A stretch of DNA of 64,000 nt from Devosia equisanguinis (GTDB lineage: Bacteria; Pseudomonadota; Alphaproteobacteria; Rhizobiales; Devosiaceae): the NCBI RefSeq assembly GCF_900631955.1, contig NZ_UZWD01000034.1, positions 58,555-122,554 of the forward strand, read 5' to 3'. The translations under genes were made by a program, and so were the position numbers. Of this stretch, positions 62,003 through 64,000 are shown piece by piece. The notes under the pieces were generated by a model. The model ran no database searches, was not told the origin of the DNA, and saw only the letters and a program-made list of their open reading frames with translations. How positions within the stretch are numbered: the stretch's first letter is position 1; the number at the start of each line of letters is the position of its first letter.

Positions 62003-63274
62003 TTACCAGCCATTGCCCTTGAGGTCGGTGAGGTCGGCCTCGAGGATTTCGAGGTTTTCAGCGGCAGTGCCATTGCCCGACAGGGTATTGTGGACCGCGC
62101 TCCAGAACATCGAGGAGACTTCGTTATAGTCGGTCTTGGTCGGCGCGGACGGACGCGGCACGGCGTTCTGGAAGATAGCCTTCCAGTTGGCCATGAAGGG
62201 CGAAGCAGCCAGCACGTCAGCGTCATCATAGAGCGCTTCGATGGTGGGCAGGTTCGACTGCTCGATGGCGCGCTCCTTCTGCACTTCCGGGGAGGCCAGG
62301 AACTTGGCCAGCTCGATGGCGGCTTCCGGATCGGGCGAGTACTTGGAGACGGCAACGTTCCAGCCGCCCAGGGTCGCAGCCGAACGGGCGCCTTCGCCGT
62401 CACCGGCCGGAAGCGGAGCCACGTCGAACTTGCCCTTCACCGCGGAGTCATCGCCATTGCCCAGCGCATAGGCATAGGGCCAGTTGCGCATGAACACCGA
62501 ATTACCGAGCTGCCAGACACCGCGGCTTTCTTCTTCCTGATAGGCGAGCACGCCATCGGGAGCGATCGTGCCGACCCAGCCGGCAGCGCGGTCGATAGCG
62601 GCAGCGGCCTGCTCGTTGTTGATCGAGATCGAGCCATCGGCTTCGATGATCTGGCCACCGCCATTGGACATGACCCATTCAAGGGCGTCGCAGGTCAGGC
62701 CCTCATAGGCATTACCCTGGAACACGAAGCCCCACATGTCCTGGTTGCCCGCTTCGGCGCGTTCGGCATCCATGATTTCCTTGGCAGTGGTCTCGAGCTC
62801 GGCCCAGGTGGTCGGCACCGACTTGCCGTGCTTTTCGAGCAGGTCCTTGCGGTAGAACAGCGCCGGCGCGTCGGTGAAGGCCGGCAGGGCCACCAGCTTG
62901 CCGTCAACGGTCTGCGACTCGATGATCGAGGGGAAGTGCTGGGCGACGATATCCTTGGCGGCATCGGTGAGGTCGAGGAACTGGTCGGCAAGCTGCGGCG
63001 CCCAGATCACGTCGGTCTGATAGACGTCGATATCGGTATTGCCCGCTGCCAGCCACAGGCGGTACTGGCCGAACTGGTCGGAGGTGGACGAGGGCATCGG
63101 CACCACGGTCACCTTGTGGCCGGTTGCGGCCTCGAACTTGTCGAGCTGGCTGCGCAGGAACGCCAGGCCGGTGCCGGTATCGCCGGAGACAATGGCCAGG
63201 TCGGCGGCCTGGGCCGCGCCCGCCACCAGCGTTACGCTGGCCATCAGGCCGATAAGCATCTTCTTGAGCATCAT
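62003..63274 (-). CDS. thuE: Trehalose ABC transporter substrate-binding protein ThuE
   Basis: A 423-residue periplasmic binding protein of family 1 (MalE type). A signal peptide (MLIGLMASVTLVAGAAQA) precedes the mature part; IDVYQTDVIWAPQLADQFLDLT and LPAFTDAPALFYRKDLLEKHGKSVPTTW match the disaccharide-binding subgroup. Two ATG codons stand at 63274 and 63271; GGGAGG upstream favours the first. The long frame to 63388 is not conserved. First gene of thuEFGKAB. Confidence 0.93.
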   Translation of the reverse strand: MMLKKMLIGLMASVTLVAGAAQAADLAIVSGDTGTGLAFLRSQLDKFEAATGHKVTVVPMPSSTSDQFGQYRLWLAAGNTDIDVYQTDVIWAPQLADQFLDLTDAAKDIVAQHFPSIIESQTVDGKLVALPAFTDAPALFYRKDLLEKHGKSVPTTWAELETTAKEIMDAERAEAGNQDMWGFVFQGNAYEGLTCDALEWVMSNGGGQIIEADGSISINNEQAAAAIDRAAGWVGTIAPDGVLAYQEEESRGVWQLGNSVFMRNWPYAYALGNGDDSAVKGKFDVAPLPAGDGEGARSAATLGGWNVAVSKYSPDPEAAIELAKFLASPEVQKERAIEQSNLPTIEALYDDADVLAASPFMANWKAIFQNAVPRPSAPTKTDYNEVSSMFWSAVHNTLSGNGTAAENLEILEADLTDLKGNGW

Positions 63275-63396
63275 TTGGTATCCTCCCGAAATATCCAGAA
63301 CACAGGGAAGATGATGCAGAACGACCGTGCGCGATTGCGCCGGTCTCGTGCCCTCCTCCCCGAAAGCGCCTTGCACAGCGGTATCCATCAGCTGTT

Positions 63397-63412
63397 TTCA
63401 AAGCGCTTTGAA
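63397..63412. promoter_or_regulatory. LacI-type operator O1 (thuE side)
   Basis: TTCAAAGCGCTTTGAA, a perfect 16-base palindrome with the CG centre typical of LacI-family operators. It lies immediately downstream of a candidate thuE -10. Confidence 0.75.
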
Positions 63413-63416
63413 TGAA

Positions 63417-63445
63417 AAAGAACCAGACGCCACAATTACTGTCAA
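63417..63445 (-). promoter_or_regulatory. Candidate thuE promoter
   Basis: Minus strand TTGACA (63445-63440), 17 bases, TTCTTT (63422-63417). The -10 is poor but the -35 is perfect and operator O1 overlaps the expected +1. Confidence 0.4.
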
Positions 63446-63612
63446 GAAGGTCGCCGGCAGAAATTTACCGATTCTCTGGCATCGTCCAAGAAATTGCATT
63501 GATTTCAACGACCTAGACATGAGACTAGGGAAAATTCCCTAAAACACCGCAATTGACCAGTGAGGTACGCACCTCAGAAATCGAAATCGTTTCAGGCCTC
63601 TTGCGCCCAAAT

Positions 63613-63628
63613 TTGAAATCGCTTTGAA
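63613..63628. promoter_or_regulatory. LacI-type operator O2 (regulator side)
   Basis: TTGAAATCGCTTTGAA, matching O1 at 14 of 16 positions. It is 201 bases from O1 between operator centres, so a looped repression complex or separate control of the regulator gene is possible. Confidence 0.65.
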
Positions 63629-63760
63629 TGAATTTGGAGGAGGAAGGCGGCGAGCCCTGTTCAATGGTCCCCGCCTGCCCTAATGGCTGGACGAACCCTT
63701 TGCCCGCGCGAGAAAACGGGCAGTAGACAGGGCGTCCTTCCATCAGGGCCACATGCCGAA

Positions 63761-64000
63761 ATGAGACTGAAAGATCTCGCCGAACATCTGGGCCTGTCGC
63801 AGACCACGGTCAGCCGTGCGCTCAACGGCTATCCCGAAGTCAACGAGGCCACGCGCCGCCGCGTCGCCGCTGCCGCCACGCAATTGGGCTATCGTCCCAA
63901 TGCCAGCGCGCTGCGCCTGGCCACTGGCCGCGCCGGCGCCGTCGGCATGATTCTGCGCGGCTCCAGCGAGTTTGGCCCCCATACCAGCGAGTTCCTGGGC
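63761..64000 (+). CDS. thuR: LacI family regulator of the thu operon (cut by window end)
   Basis: The first 80 codons of a LacI-type repressor. The N-terminal helix-turn-helix reads MRLKDLAEHLGLSQTTVSRALNG, followed by the hinge region YPEVNEATRRRVAAAATQLGYRPNASALRL and the start of the ligand domain (GMILRGSSEFG). ATG 63761 is used; upstream there is no clear ribosome site. It is divergent from thuE and its likely operators are O1 and O2. Name by position and family, not by proof. Confidence 0.88.
   Translation, partial: MRLKDLAEHLGLSQTTVSRALNGYPEVNEATRRRVAAAATQLGYRPNASALRLATGRAGAVGMILRGSSEFGPHTSEFLG

Larger units (their letters stand above)
63275..63760. promoter_or_regulatory. 486-base divergent regulatory region between thuE and the LacI gene
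   Basis: No gene. It holds the two LacI-type operators and the thuE promoter listed separately. Two further palindromes of a different type are TAGGGAA-AA-TTCCCTA (63526-63541) and TGAGGT-ACGC-ACCTCA (63561-63576). The region around 63450-63600 is more AT-rich than the flanking genes. Confidence 0.6.

Overview
The window is chromosomal DNA from a high-GC alphaproteobacterium, most likely a Hyphomicrobiales member close to Devosia or the rhizobia (inference). Supporting signs are the thuEFGKAB trehalose operon in Sinorhizobium gene order, the two-subunit XdhA/XdhB xanthine dehydrogenase with XdhC, rhizobial-type intergenic palindromes, an ECF sigma factor/NrsF pair and dense ATGA-overlapping operons. 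I saw no insertion sequence, prophage, CRISPR array, rRNA or tRNA.

Layout. 1-4.8 kb: housekeeping genes (DUF1059 protein, CCA-adding enzyme, two NUDIX hydrolases, acetyltransferase, glutathionyl-hydroquinone reductase). 4.8-8.9 kb: a metallophosphoesterase, then an overlapping murL-murD2-SMR transporter operon that encodes an alternative way of putting D-glutamate into peptidoglycan precursors. 9-16 kb: a TPR/TolB-like membrane protein, a degenerate receiver protein, an intergenic region rich in inverted repeats, MgtC, a polyol dehydrogenase pair and a CHASE4-GGDEF diguanylate cyclase. 16.2-43 kb: a large purine-catabolism region. It holds adenine deaminase, guanine deaminase, a BMP-type ABC importer, xanthine dehydrogenase XdhABC, urate hydroxylase PuuD, hydroxyisourate hydrolase, a LysR regulator, a fused allantoinase/OHCU decarboxylase, ureidoglycine aminohydrolase and ureidoglycolate lyase. 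Malate synthase G sits at the downstream end and could assimilate the glyoxylate. The only step with no gene here is allantoate to ureidoglycine. Two ArsR/SRPBCC regulatory modules flank the fused allantoinase gene, and a baeRF-type protein lies between them and allE.

43-56.8 kb: a YbaY/META protein, a deaminase-fold protein, two tiny ORFs, the trehalose synthesis genes otsBA, an RhlE-type helicase, and a stress locus. The stress locus consists of a molybdoenzyme with its cytochrome b, a Met-rich secreted protein, and a divergent ECF sigma factor/NrsF pair. Both sides of that intergenic region carry a perfect GTAACC-N16-CGAA promoter. A ThuA-like protein, a secreted 5'-nucleotidase, a single-domain response regulator, a lipoprotein and a GlsB-type protein follow. 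56.8-64 kb: the trehalose uptake/catabolism operon thuEFGKAB with a divergent LacI regulator cut by the window end. The intergenic region between them carries two matching LacI-type operators.

The main themes are salvage of nitrogen and carbon from purines, and trehalose made as a stress solute (otsBA) and also taken up as a carbon source (thu).
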